Part shown: one piece after another, positions 12,959 through 21,120 of the stretch | How positions within the stretch are numbered: the stretch's first letter is position 1 | Layout of the letters: each line of letters opens with the position of its first letter | Source: a virus | DNA: 34,768 nt | Direction: 5' to 3' (one strand) | Virus record (IMG/VR): IMGVR_UViG_3300046689_000729 | Location: 1-34,768 of that record | Translations under genes and position numbers: made by a program | Notes under the pieces: generated by a model | Told to the model about the DNA's origin: nothing | Databases searched by the model: none | What the model saw: only the letters and a program-made list of their open reading frames with translations

Positions 12959-14850
12959 TAGCGCACCCAACCCGGCGCCCGGCCCATGCGCGACAGGTTG
13001 TGCAAGTCGGCAGCGCGCTCGAGATCATCGACGACGTTCTTGGCACCGGCCACGGCAAAGCTGCGGCCGTCGAGCACCAACGTCAACGACCGGGTCTGCC
13101 CTGCCATCGCCAAGCCCCCTTGTGCGAACCGTGGCGGTGACGGAAATGGCGGCAGCACCAGGCCACCGAGGTTGAAGCCGCGGAAGAAATCTTTGGGCAA
13201 CCGCAGCGCATTAATAGCGTGCATGAAGTCCACGCCGTAGAACTTCACCGCGGCAGCGCGCATCACATATTCAAAGTTCGAGAGCCGCGCGAAAATGCTG
13301 TCGCTGGTTGTCGAACCCGGACCACTGACAAAACCGCCGCCGGCAAACTCGGTCACGCTCGGCGCGCCGCCGACGCCCGGCTGCGGCGGCTGGAATTTCG
13401 TGCTGTTGATGAGATTAACCAGCGCTTGCCACGCGGTTTGAATGGCCTGGAATGCCGTCTGCGCGGCGGTAACGAGGCTCTGCCAAATTGTCGAAAGCCC
13501 GGCAGAGAATGCCGCAGACATGGCAGCAATCAACTCATTTGCCCCGTCAAGCACGAGGCCGAAATCGATACGGGCATAATCGACGAGAGGCCTGAGAAAG
13601 TCAGGAATATGAATTCCGTCCAACGTTTGCTGAATGTTTGTCGCAAGCGCTTCGAAAATGCCGATGCCCTGCTGATCTGCGGCCGGCTTGACGAAACTTG
13701 CTGTCAGTGCGTCGTGTATCGATTTTCCCGCGCTCTGCGCGAGCGCATTCAGATTATTAAGCTCGGTCGCGGCGTCTTGCGCACCCTTTTTAATGCCGGC
13801 AAACTCGGCGCCTCCGGCAAACGAATCGAATGCGGTTTTGAGCGACCGCACGCTTGCGGCCGCATCATCGAATATCTTGCTGAGACCTAGCTCTCCAAGC
13901 GAGGCAAGAAGAGCTTCCGCAGACTTCTTCAGATCCTCGAACGATTTCGCGACGGTCACAGGAACCGGATCGGCGATTTTCACCGCCGCCAGCGCGCGCA
14001 TTACTTCCAGAAAACCAATCGGGCCCCTTCTCAGTCTTTCGAATATATTACCGCCTAGATTTCTCTCCAGCGCATCGCCAACAAATTGAGCAACCTCCGG
14101 CGCGGTGCGGCGAAGCTGCTCGAAGGCCTCGGCCGTCAAGCCGATGTTTTTGCCGGTCTTCGGATCGAACCGGTTAAGCACGTCGAACAAGCTGTTAACC
14201 TTCGGCGAAGCTTGGGCACTGGTTTCGCCGAGGACCTCGAGTTGTTTTTCGAGATTGGCAATCGCCGCAGTAACCTGCTCTTGCTGCTGGGGACTGCCGA
14301 ACGTCACCCTGCCGGATAGATCGACGCCTTTGAACGCTGATATCCGTTGCAATATTTGCTCGGCGGACGTAAGCGCCGGTGCCAATGTTTCAGCCGATGC
14401 GCCGAGACCCTCGAGGCCCTTGCCGAGACTATCGACCGCAGCTTTGCCCTGGGCGCCGAATAGGAAAGCCATCGAGCGCTGCAGGTTGGCCATTTTGTCG
14501 GCCGCATTGGTGGCCGCAATGACGAGTCCGGCGCCGACCGCAACGGCAAGACCGGCAATGCCTTCGCTCGCCAGAACGGCAAACGAACGGAATTCGCCGG
14601 TCGAAATGCCGACTTCGGCCAAAATCGGATGCAGGATATGATAGGCTGCGGACAATTCATTCGTAGATCGCGTCAGCCCCGCGGTCGCATTTTGCGCGCC
14701 TTGCAAACCTGCCGTAAAATTAGCAGGGATAAATTGCTGCCCGCTTTCCTTGAATTTTGCCAGTGCTTGCTCGCCGGCATCCGAAATCTTCTTCAGACTG
14801 GCGACGACCTGCTCGGCACCTTCCAGCGTGATGAATTGCTTAATTGCCAT
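12958..14850 (-). CDS. Tape measure protein, 630 residues
   Basis: Long, Ala/Leu-rich, mostly helical protein with a hydrophobic segment at about residues 95-115 (SEGIAGLAVAVGAGLVIAAT). It ends with the motif set GGFVSGPGSTTSDSIFARL then EYVMRAAAVKFYGVDFM, which is typical of the C-terminal region of tape measures in alphaproteobacterial siphophages. It follows the G/GT chaperone region as expected. By the family rule of about 1.5 angstrom per residue, the tail would be roughly 95 nm long. Confidence 0.8.
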   Translation of the reverse strand: MAIKQFITLEGAEQVVASLKKISDAGEQALAKFKESGQQFIPANFTAGLQGAQNATAGLTRSTNELSAAYHILHPILAEVGISTGEFRSFAVLASEGIAGLAVAVGAGLVIAATNAADKMANLQRSMAFLFGAQGKAAVDSLGKGLEGLGASAETLAPALTSAEQILQRISAFKGVDLSGRVTFGSPQQQEQVTAAIANLEKQLEVLGETSAQASPKVNSLFDVLNRFDPKTGKNIGLTAEAFEQLRRTAPEVAQFVGDALERNLGGNIFERLRRGPIGFLEVMRALAAVKIADPVPVTVAKSFEDLKKSAEALLASLGELGLSKIFDDAAASVRSLKTAFDSFAGGAEFAGIKKGAQDAATELNNLNALAQSAGKSIHDALTASFVKPAADQQGIGIFEALATNIQQTLDGIHIPDFLRPLVDYARIDFGLVLDGANELIAAMSAAFSAGLSTIWQSLVTAAQTAFQAIQTAWQALVNLINSTKFQPPQPGVGGAPSVTEFAGGGFVSGPGSTTSDSIFARLSNFEYVMRAAAVKFYGVDFMHAINALRLPKDFFRGFNLGGLVLPPFPSPPRFAQGGLAMAGQTRSLTLVLDGRSFAVAGAKNVVDDLERAADLHNLSRMGRAPGWVR

Positions 14851-15508
14851 TCGGGTCCTCGTATTCGTCGAGGTTTTTCAGATAGGCTTTCTCGATATTG
14901 TCCTCCGAGGCGACCTGCTTGATGATTCCATCGACGTCGAACTTCGGCGGAATGGTCACCGCCGGCACACCGACAAACAACGGGATCGTCTGAAACTTTT
15001 GGCCGCGGCCAAACGCAATACCTCGCCTCAGCCTCTGTCTCGTAATGCGCCGGCCAGGACTTGGTGTTGAACCGAAGGAAACTCGCGCCCCGAGCATCGG
15101 CGGCTTGCCGGCGCGATGCATGGTGATCAGCGGCCCGATGGTTTGAACATATTGCTTTGGCGTCATGTGTGGGCGGCCGAAGCCAGGCGGCACGTTCGGC
15201 AGCGGCAACCAGATGAACGGCTTGCCGACGATGGTCGCGCCACGCTCGAAAATGTCGGCGTAATTGATCGTCGTGTGGATATAGGCCGAAGGATCAAGCG
15301 AATAACCGCTCGACGGATGGAATTTTACCACTAGCGAATTAGCGAACTTGTTGGAAAAACCGGCCGCGCTGATCGCCGCACGTCCGCCATCGCGCGCTTG
15401 CTTGGAAACGTCGCGCACCGCAAGAGTTTCGGCTTTGGCAATGAGCTTTTCGTAGGCGTTGGTCGCCTTGAGCCATTGTCCCGCCGGTGCGGTGGTAACG
15501 AGTTTCAT
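14840..15508 (-). CDS. Tail protein with FERGATI...LWLP-type motif, 222 residues
   Basis: The start at 15508 is chosen because its ATG overlaps the stop of the frameshifted chaperone (ATGA); the longer frame upstream is a shadow. Contains YADIFERGATIVGKPFIWLP and a basic RRITRQRLRRGIAFG stretch, a pattern I associate with a DUF6441-like phage tail family. Its location between chaperone and tape measure fits a minor tail component. Overlaps the tape-measure start by 11 bases. Confidence 0.55.
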   Translation of the reverse strand: MKLVTTAPAGQWLKATNAYEKLIAKAETLAVRDVSKQARDGGRAAISAAGFSNKFANSLVVKFHPSSGYSLDPSAYIHTTINYADIFERGATIVGKPFIWLPLPNVPPGFGRPHMTPKQYVQTIGPLITMHRAGKPPMLGARVSFGSTPSPGRRITRQRLRRGIAFGRGQKFQTIPLFVGVPAVTIPPKFDVDGIIKQVASEDNIEKAYLKNLDEYEDPNGN

Positions 15509-16067
15509 CGCCGCGCTTTCATCTCTTGTTCGAGCCGCCTGTTGCGCTTGGCAATCAGGAACCCGTAGGCGGCGAGCTGTCGGGGCGTGAGTTGCCAGAC
15601 GGCGTCGTAGGCGCCGCCCCAGCATTCGATGAGAGCTGTGACTGCTTCCGCATAACTTTCGCTAACGCTTTGTCGCGAATCTGATCCGGCGTCGGCGGAA
15701 ACAGTGTGGTCAGCACCGTTGCCAGATCCTCGGCGAAAGGGCCGAAGCCCCGCGGCATGGTCAGCGATACGATCGGCGCCAGGAATTTGACCTGATACTG
15801 CGCCGGCAAGGCTGCCGCATTGGTTTCCCATTTCTCGTCGTTGGCATGGCCGCAGCCGGCAGCGATGATGGCGCCGACCGCCGGGTTGCCGGCGTTCAAC
15901 AATTCCCCGACAGCTGCTGGCCCCTTGCCGGAAAAAATAGTGTCCAGCAGCGGAAACCGGGTCAACAGGCCGGCAAATTCGGCCAGGCTGAGACCGTTGA
16001 CGGCAAAGCTCTTGCCGTCGATCTCGACCTGTTTCGGGCCGGGTAGCAGATCAGCAAGTCCACTCAT
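15505..16067 (-). CDS. Tail assembly chaperone long form (GT type), made by frameshifting
   Basis: The T-like part is in the -1 frame relative to the G-like protein. Its end (EAVTALIECWGGAYDAVWQL then TPRQLAAYGFLIAKRNRRLE) is a recognisable T-domain pattern and has no start codon of its own. A canonical heptamer C-CCT-TTC (15735-15741) is in the correct zero-frame phase, and the -1 frame is open from there to the stop at 15505. A slip there gives a product of about 187 residues. Frameshifting between G and GT is well established for long-tailed phages. The exact slip site here is inferred. Confidence 0.6.
15555..16067 (-). CDS. Tail assembly chaperone short form (G type), 170 residues
   Basis: ATG at 16067 overlaps the stop of the major tail gene (ATGA). 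The body (VEIDGKSFAVNGLSLAEFAG to PPTPDQIRDKALAKVMRK, residues about 13-145) resembles lambda-G-like chaperones, which coat the tape measure during tail assembly. The last 25 residues are low-complexity Ser/Pro/Thr and look like out-of-frame translation, as expected where frameshifting yields the alternative product. Confidence 0.65.
   Translation of the reverse strand: MSGLADLLPGPKQVEIDGKSFAVNGLSLAEFAGLLTRFPLLDTIFSGKGPAAVGELLNAGNPAVGAIIAAGCGHANDEKWETNAAALPAQYQVKFLAPIVSLTMPRGFGPFAEDLATVLTTLFPPTPDQIRDKALAKVMRKQSQLSSNAGAAPTTPSGNSRPDSSPPTGS
15735..15741 (-). promoter_or_regulatory. Candidate -1 ribosomal slippery site CCCTTTC
   Basis: On the minus strand, C-CCT-TTC is in the phase of the G-type frame, with the X-XXY-YYZ form required for -1 slippage. 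The new frame leads without stops into the T-type domain. A slip further downstream cannot be excluded, because the -1 frame is open over the whole overlap. Confidence 0.45.
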
Positions 16068-16552
16068 ACGGTGTTCGGCACAAACGTGACCGTACCCTGC
16101 GAGATCGTATAATTTTTCGTGCTGGGCGCCGTGATGCCATTGGTAGTCCAATGGCCATAGCCACCGCCTGAGAACAGCACCTTGGCGCTGACCGGCAAGA
16201 AAGCGAAATCATCGTTGTCGGCAAGCACCGAGAAGTCACCGCCAGGCTGCAGCTGCACCAGGCCGTTAAAAGTCAATAGAGCGCCGATGGCGTTGGTGCC
16301 GGTGAAGACCAGATCGCCCATGAGCTGCGGCGCAGTGAGCCCGGTTAGATGGGCCGTAGCGCCGACCTGCGCCAACAAATAAAGCGCCAGATTATATTGA
16401 TTGATTTCCTCCAATTCCATTTTGATATTGGCGCCGAGTTGGCTGACGATCGAAAAGTCGAGAGCGCGGACCGAACTCATTTTGCTGTAATGATCCTTGG
16501 TCTGCACCGATGCCGAGTAGACGAACGACTTACAGTTACCGAGTATTGTCAT
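16064..16552 (-). CDS. Major tail tube protein (putative), 162 residues
   Basis: A beta-rich protein of the right size and in the right position: after the tail-terminator-like gene and before the chaperone pair. Core segments include LDFSIVSQLGANIKMELEEI, an ALYLLAQVG helix and a terminal NYTISQGTVTFVP strand pair. Similar proteins in related phages make the tail tube. The start at 16552 has AGGAAAT-type purines upstream. The call rests on size and context more than on a diagnostic motif. Confidence 0.65.
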   Translation of the reverse strand: MTILGNCKSFVYSASVQTKDHYSKMSSVRALDFSIVSQLGANIKMELEEINQYNLALYLLAQVGATAHLTGLTAPQLMGDLVFTGTNAIGALLTFNGLVQLQPGGDFSVLADNDDFAFLPVSAKVLFSGGGYGHWTTNGITAPSTKNYTISQGTVTFVPNTV

Positions 16553-16565
16553 GGCTTATTTCCTT

Positions 16566-17018
16566 TCACAGAGCCGTTGGGACAAATTCATAACCGACCG
16601 AGAACTGTGCGGTCAGCATCACCTGCGTGGCGCGACCGGGATGCAGGCTGGTCGAGCAGCCAAGATATCGCGGGCCACCGTGACGACCGCCGCCGCATAA
16701 AGTCTTCAGGGTGGTATCGAGCAGCACTTTTTTGAGCAGTTTGACGCGCCAAGCATTGGTGCTGGTGCCGACAGTTTCCGGCACTTCGCCGAGCGAGATC
16801 ACGATCTCCGGCGTCATGTGAACAATGTTGCCGGCACCACCGATCGCGTTGATGTTCTCGGCGGCAATCTCATCGCCGTCATAAAGCACCGCGATAGCGC
16901 CGCCGGGCGGCACTTCGCTGATTTCCTCGAGGTTGCGTGCGGCAACGCTAACACCGTCGATCTGACCGAGCAGGACCGCTAACTGGGCCAGGATTATTTC
17001 ACGATTATCAGTGCTCAC
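16566..17018 (-). CDS. Tail completion/terminator-like protein, 150 residues
   Basis: The GTG start at 17018 overlaps the preceding stop (GTGA) and removes a spurious N-terminal extension. The protein opens with a helix (DNREIILAQLAVLLGQIDGV), has VLYDGDEIAAEN and HMTPEIVISLGE, and closes with a strand (MLTAQFSVGYEFVP). That helix-strand order and its place just ahead of the major tail protein suggest a tail terminator. Family not confirmed. Confidence 0.55.
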   Translation of the reverse strand: MSTDNREIILAQLAVLLGQIDGVSVAARNLEEISEVPPGGAIAVLYDGDEIAAENINAIGGAGNIVHMTPEIVISLGEVPETVGTSTNAWRVKLLKKVLLDTTLKTLCGGGRHGGPRYLGCSTSLHPGRATQVMLTAQFSVGYEFVPTAL

Positions 17019-17362
17019 GCTTCGCCTTCGCTGAGCAGAATGAGCATGGTTTCGCCGGTCATCTCGCCGGTCGGCGCCGGCATTTGTCGGTAGGCTTTGA
17101 TACGCCAACTCGCGCCGTTGAAGGTGATCTGGCTATTCGGCAGATCGGCCATCTCAATGCCATTGGCGACGAGCTCGGCCGTGCGTACGCGGGCGACCGG
17201 GCGGATGCTTTCGACATTCATGCGATCCGACAATGCCACGCCTGCAGTCTTGTCGACCACGGCGACAGTGATCTCCGAGCCATCCGGGGACGTCAGCGTC
17301 GCATCAACAGCGACGGCAGCATAGACCGGGTTATAGAGCACGCCTTGATAATCGACTGTCAT
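17015..17362 (-). CDS. Head-tail joining region protein, 115 residues (hypothetical)
   Basis: The start at 17362 overlaps the previous stop (ATGA). Mostly beta: ATLTSPDGSEITVAVVDKT, RVRTAELVANGIEMADL, ITFNGASWRIKAYRQMP. The SWRI strand followed by a short end is reminiscent of head-completion or head-tail stopper proteins, which occur at this position. No firm family assignment. Confidence 0.5.
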   Translation of the reverse strand: MTVDYQGVLYNPVYAAVAVDATLTSPDGSEITVAVVDKTAGVALSDRMNVESIRPVARVRTAELVANGIEMADLPNSQITFNGASWRIKAYRQMPAPTGEMTGETMLILLSEGEA

Positions 17363-17688
17363 TTGACGCGCGTCCTTGCCGTGAATGTGAATTCCCAATG
17401 GCCGATCCGCTCAGCACTGGTGTCACTGGCATCTGCATCAATGAAAGCCGTGTATTTGATATCTTTGCTAAAAACCAACAGATGCGAAAGCCCGGCGACA
17501 TAATTGCCTTCCGAGCCGGCAATGTAGGCCATCGGTTTTGGCCAGGTCTCGCCGGCCACTGGAACGCCGGATAAATTCTTGAGCGTCACCGTGACAACGG
17601 CATCGTCGAGGAATGTCCCTTCGACTTCACTTTTAAGCCCGGTCAAAAGCAAATCGTTGGTGTTGCCGATAAAAGCGACGGCCGTCAT
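17359..17688 (-). CDS. Small beta-rich virion protein, 109 residues (hypothetical)
   Basis: The start at 17688 is preferred: its ATG shares a base with the previous stop (TAATG) and AAGGA lies at a proper distance, whereas the ATG at 17694 abuts it. The protein reads TAVAFIGNTNDLLLTGLKSE and VVTVTLKNLSGVPVAGETW, an Ig-like strand pattern, and ends HWEFTFTARTRVK. Probably a structural protein that works with the neighbouring repeat protein. Confidence 0.5.
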   Translation of the reverse strand: MTAVAFIGNTNDLLLTGLKSEVEGTFLDDAVVTVTLKNLSGVPVAGETWPKPMAYIAGSEGNYVAGLSHLLVFSKDIKYTAFIDADASDTSAERIGHWEFTFTARTRVK

Positions 17689-20036
17689 TAGCATTCCTTC
17701 ACGTTTGGCTTACCGGCCAGCGTAGCATTGATCTCGACTAGGCCTTGCAGCTCGGCGGCGATCGAGGCCTCGCCGCCAATCTCCGGATTGATACTGATCG
17801 AAGTGCAGACCAGCCATTTGTGCTCGGCCGAGCTCGCCCGGACAACGGAGGGCGCGTCGGACGATAGCAAGAGGCTGCCTGTTGCAGCTCGTAGAATAAT
17901 ATCTCGACGCGCGACCGGCGGAGCGGCAACCAGCGCCAGCACGGCACTGGCCGGAACGCGATTGGCGCCAAACGAAAGCGTGGGTGGAGCAGACGAGAGC
18001 GCGAGACTGGCCGCCGCCGGCTTGACGGCACCGCTGACCTGAATTGCCGGTGCCGCACCGGCGACTGCCAACGTTCCAACTGCCGGCGTCCGAGACTGAT
18101 TAAAGGTCTGAGCGGCAGTCGGAACATTGCCCGACAGCGCCAGATTGGCCGCCGTCGGTTGCTTGGCAAGCGCGATCAGTAGGCTCGGGGCAGCGCCAGA
18201 TAGCGCCAGGGACGCGGCCGCAGGAGTCTGGAGAAGGCTCTGGGTAAGGCTTGGGACGTTCCCCGTTAGGGCCAGCGCACCGGCGTTTGGCGCAACCTGG
18301 AACGTCCGTAATAGGCTGGGCGCGGCACCGGTTAGCGTTAAGCTCCCGCTAGCCGGGATCGGCTGTAGATTACCTCCTAGAGTCGGTGCATTGGCCTGCA
18401 GGGTTAGAGCAGCTGCGGCCGGAATATCGATAACGGCCAAGGTCAGCGACGGCGCCGGCCCAGTAAGGGTCAGGCTCGCAGCCGCCGGGACCTTCGGGAA
18501 ATCAATCCCGCCGACGGTCAATAACGGCCGCGGCGTAGCGAACGATTCGGCGAAAATCTTCGGCCGTAGCTCAGGCCGGCGATGATAAATCGGCGAGCGG
18601 AAAACGGTCGGAAGCGCGGCAATGCTACTTGGAGCAGCGCCCGAAAGAGTCAGACCGGCCGCCGCCGGAACGTCGAACAAACTCTGCCCGGCGAGGGACA
18701 CTTGACCGGTCAGGGTCAGCGTCCCGGCGGCGGGCGAATCCCGCAGATCCTGAACCAGAACCGGCGGCGTAGTCGATAACGCGAGACTGGCGACCGCCGG
18801 AGTGTCGGCGACGTTGACGGTCGCACTTGGCGCAACGCCAGTCAGCGCCAGTCCGCCAGCGGCGGGCGAATCCCGGAGATCCTGGACCAAGATCGGCGCA
18901 ATGCCGGTCAGGGCCAGAGATCCAGCCGCAGGAACTTCAAGCGCGCCAGCAACAGCAGAAGGCGCGGCGCTGCTCAGCGTCAGCGATGCTGCGGCGGGCG
19001 CGTCAAGAAACGCCGTTGAGACAATCGGCGCAGCACCCGCAAGCGCGAGATTCGCCGCCGCCGGGACTTTTAGGAAATCAACCGGGAAAGCCGGCAACAG
19101 GTTGACTACGTCGTCAACGCTGGCTTTTTGCGTTCCGGGTATTTTGTGATGGATCGGCCCGCGCAGAATGTAGTTCGGCGTACCGATGATTGCGCCCGGA
19201 GCACTTCCCGATAACGTCAGATTTCCCGCCGCCGGAATTTCCGGGAAATTAACCGCCGCTAAAGTCGATAACAGCAGATTCGGATAATCCGTCTGCTGCT
19301 TAGCCGTCCGCAGCCGCAGTTCCGGCAAGTCTTCGTTGGTGCTGTCGGCAGCATCAGGGATCGTACGAAACGCGGTGACGAATACCGCAAATTGCTGCGC
19401 GGTGCTCGACAGCGTCGGAGCGTAAACGGCGGTTGCGATGGCACCGCTTTGCTGGATAAAGCCGCCATTGACACGCGAGCCAGCCGCACCTCCGGTCGTC
19501 GCTTCATTCGGCGGCGTGCTCCAATTCGCCGCTTGTGTGAATGTCGCGCTGCCACCGGCAGTCGAGGTGCCACTCGAACACAGCGCGCCGATAAACAGAT
19601 CGCCGGCATTGGCCGGCGTACCAGACGTTACAGTGATCGTTCCTGTCGTACCGGTCGCATTGGCGCGAGCCGCAGTGTCTTCAGGATTTGCGCCCTGCAG
19701 AATGCCGCTGAAATAACTGACCGAGATCGAGCACGACGACGCCGTTAAATTGCGCGTATAGGTAATAGTATTGCCGGAAACCAGTGCCTTCGAATTGAAG
19801 GCAAAGAAGACCATGCCGCGGCCATTCGCGGCCAGGCCGGCAAGGTTCGCCGCCTGCGATGCGTTCCAAGTATTGCTGGCGGTATCGGCCAGCGTCCCGC
19901 TGGTGCCGGACGTGGATTTCTCGGTAACAGCAACGACGATCAGCGAACCGGCAGGAATGCCGCCGGCCGGAACGGTGACGGCGAGCGTGGCGCCGCTGGC
20001 CCCGGTAGCGGTGCCGATATTGATTCGTGAGAACAC
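17688..20036 (-). CDS. Large repeat protein with 22-residue P-A-A-x-S-L-x-L-S-G-x-A-P array, 782 residues
   Basis: GTG start at 20036. Residues 1-230 form a beta-rich domain (AGSLIVVAVTEKSTSGTSGT, SISVSYFSGILQGAN). Residues about 267-730 hold roughly 18 repeats, mostly exactly 22 residues, of consensus PAA.sLtLsG.AP plus about 8 variable residues. The array is broken into blocks by two related linkers containing R-x-P-I-x-H, each leading into an L-L-x(n)-[ND]-F-x-x-[IV]-P-A-A entry. The C-terminus (EHKWLVCTSISINPEIGGEA to GKPNVKEC) is a different small domain. It is Ser/Thr/Ala-rich and hydrophobic, with few charges. Likely a tail or head-surface fibre; function unknown. The same repeat ends the fibre protein at 7498-8337. 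Confidence 0.65.
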   Translation of the reverse strand: MFSRINIGTATGASGATLAVTVPAGGIPAGSLIVVAVTEKSTSGTSGTLADTASNTWNASQAANLAGLAANGRGMVFFAFNSKALVSGNTITYTRNLTASSCSISVSYFSGILQGANPEDTAARANATGTTGTITVTSGTPANAGDLFIGALCSSGTSTAGGSATFTQAANWSTPPNEATTGGAAGSRVNGGFIQQSGAIATAVYAPTLSSTAQQFAVFVTAFRTIPDAADSTNEDLPELRLRTAKQQTDYPNLLLSTLAAVNFPEIPAAGNLTLSGSAPGAIIGTPNYILRGPIHHKIPGTQKASVDDVVNLLPAFPVDFLKVPAAANLALAGAAPIVSTAFLDAPAAASLTLSSAAPSAVAGALEVPAAGSLALTGIAPILVQDLRDSPAAGGLALTGVAPSATVNVADTPAVASLALSTTPPVLVQDLRDSPAAGTLTLTGQVSLAGQSLFDVPAAAGLTLSGAAPSSIAALPTVFRSPIYHRRPELRPKIFAESFATPRPLLTVGGIDFPKVPAAASLTLTGPAPSLTLAVIDIPAAAALTLQANAPTLGGNLQPIPASGSLTLTGAAPSLLRTFQVAPNAGALALTGNVPSLTQSLLQTPAAASLALSGAAPSLLIALAKQPTAANLALSGNVPTAAQTFNQSRTPAVGTLAVAGAAPAIQVSGAVKPAAASLALSSAPPTLSFGANRVPASAVLALVAAPPVARRDIILRAATGSLLLSSDAPSVVRASSAEHKWLVCTSISINPEIGGEASIAAELQGLVEINATLAGKPNVKEC
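17847..19238 (-). repeat. Tandem 66-base coding repeats
   Basis: DNA encoding the 22-residue array. Most units have diverged, but a block is recently duplicated: GGCGGGCGAATCCC occurs at 18729 and 18861 (plus-strand coordinates), 132 bases apart, exactly two units, and both copies continue into a LVQDLRDSPAAG coding stretch. Confidence 0.7.
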
Positions 20037-20049
20037 GGGCGTTCACCCG

Positions 20050-20814
20050 TCAAAGAGAGGCCTGGGCAAACAGGATGCTTGTTGGCGGCGGCGGCGGCGG
20101 TTCACTAAACTGCGGCCAGCGGGGGGTGAAGGGCATGAGGGGCGGGCCAGCCGTCAAGGCGGCTCCAGTCACGACTCCATTGAGAGCATTGCCAGAAAAA
20201 TCAGGCTCGGGTGATTGGATGCCGTCCAGCGGCCAATACCACTGAATTGACCGTGGACGAACGGTGAAAGGACGCGCGCCTTTTGCTAGAGCCACAATCT
20301 CGGCCACCGTGAGATTGGTGTTATAAATAACGGCGTCTGCCATTCTGCCGTTAATGTTAGCGTTACTAGTGCCTCCAATGCTGTTCTGAAAACCAATGCC
20401 CATCCTTGGCAGCGCCCCAGAATAGATTGCCGCAAAACTGCCCACACCGCTGTTTGTTGTATCGACTTGCGAACCAGCAACGTAAATAGTAATGGCGGCA
20501 TTGGTCGCCCCGCCATTCCAAACCATTGCAAGATGATGCCATAGCCCATCACCGGAAATTGCCGCCGCGTTCGAGGATCGACCTATATAAACTGTATTGA
20601 TAGTTTGAATAATGCGCGCGTTAATAGTGCCGTCGGTTGCGCAAAAAAATTGCATCGCCGCGCTTGTTGAACCGATTACATGAGATAACCACACCGAAGT
20701 AATAGGGATCGTATTCAGCGACAACCAGGTCGCACAGGTGCAAGCCGTTTGGGGAAACTGAACAGCAGCAGTTAAAATGTTATCAGAGTTGGCTTGAATA
20801 AAGGACCGCGCCAT
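20050..20814 (-). CDS. LamG-domain virion protein with Pro-rich tail, 254 residues
   Basis: A concanavalin/LamG sandwich is clear: TCATWLSLNTIP, then DGLWHHLAMVWNGGA, ITIYVAGSQVDT, and GRMADAVIYNTNLTVAEI, which are the hallmark strands of the fold in order (residues about 27-180). After it come WYWPLDG and a Pro-rich tail (FSEPPPPPPTS). LamG modules bind sugars or proteins, so attachment to host glycans or virion decoration is likely. It is co-translated with neighbours by one-base overlaps. Confidence 0.7.
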   Translation of the reverse strand: MARSFIQANSDNILTAAVQFPQTACTCATWLSLNTIPITSVWLSHVIGSTSAAMQFFCATDGTINARIIQTINTVYIGRSSNAAAISGDGLWHHLAMVWNGGATNAAITIYVAGSQVDTTNSGVGSFAAIYSGALPRMGIGFQNSIGGTSNANINGRMADAVIYNTNLTVAEIVALAKGARPFTVRPRSIQWYWPLDGIQSPEPDFSGNALNGVVTGAALTAGPPLMPFTPRWPQFSEPPPPPPTSILFAQASL

Positions 20815-21110
20815 CAGATCAACCCAAACCGTTTCATAATGGCGAAGCAGACCAGCTCGGCTTTCTGCTGGTTGGTGGCGCCAGAAACAGGCGCGGGGAT
20901 GACGGAGTTCAGCGCCTGGATGACGGTCTGGGCACCGTGACCAGCCGAGACCGCGGCGTTGAGCGTCAGATCGAAAGCGTTATCGATCTGTGCTATCGCA
21001 GCGTTCAGGTCATCGGTGGAATAAGTAGCGGTCATGCCTTGCCCGACAAACCATTTATTCGCCCAGAAGGCGGAAGTGTCATGGAGTTGTTGCGCGGTAA
21101 GAGTTGTCAT
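20814..21110 (-). CDS. Small helical virion-region protein, 98 residues (hypothetical)
   Basis: The start at 21110 is chosen to reduce overlap with the upstream gene; a start at 21152 would add 14 residues. The protein has MTTLTAQQLHDTSAFWANKW followed by two helices (TDDLNAAIAQIDNAFDLTLN, TVIQALNSVIP) and ends FAIMKRFGLI. No recognised family. Its position among surface-protein genes suggests a virion or assembly role. Confidence 0.5.
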   Translation of the reverse strand: MTTLTAQQLHDTSAFWANKWFVGQGMTATYSTDDLNAAIAQIDNAFDLTLNAAVSAGHGAQTVIQALNSVIPAPVSGATNQQKAELVCFAIMKRFGLI

Positions 21111-21120
21111 TTGTTGCCCA

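Noticed and set aside
17728-19748. Plus-strand open frames (up to 152 residues) across the repeat gene.
   Set aside because: Their repetitive Ala/Gly/Arg composition follows directly from the 66-base repeats on the other strand.
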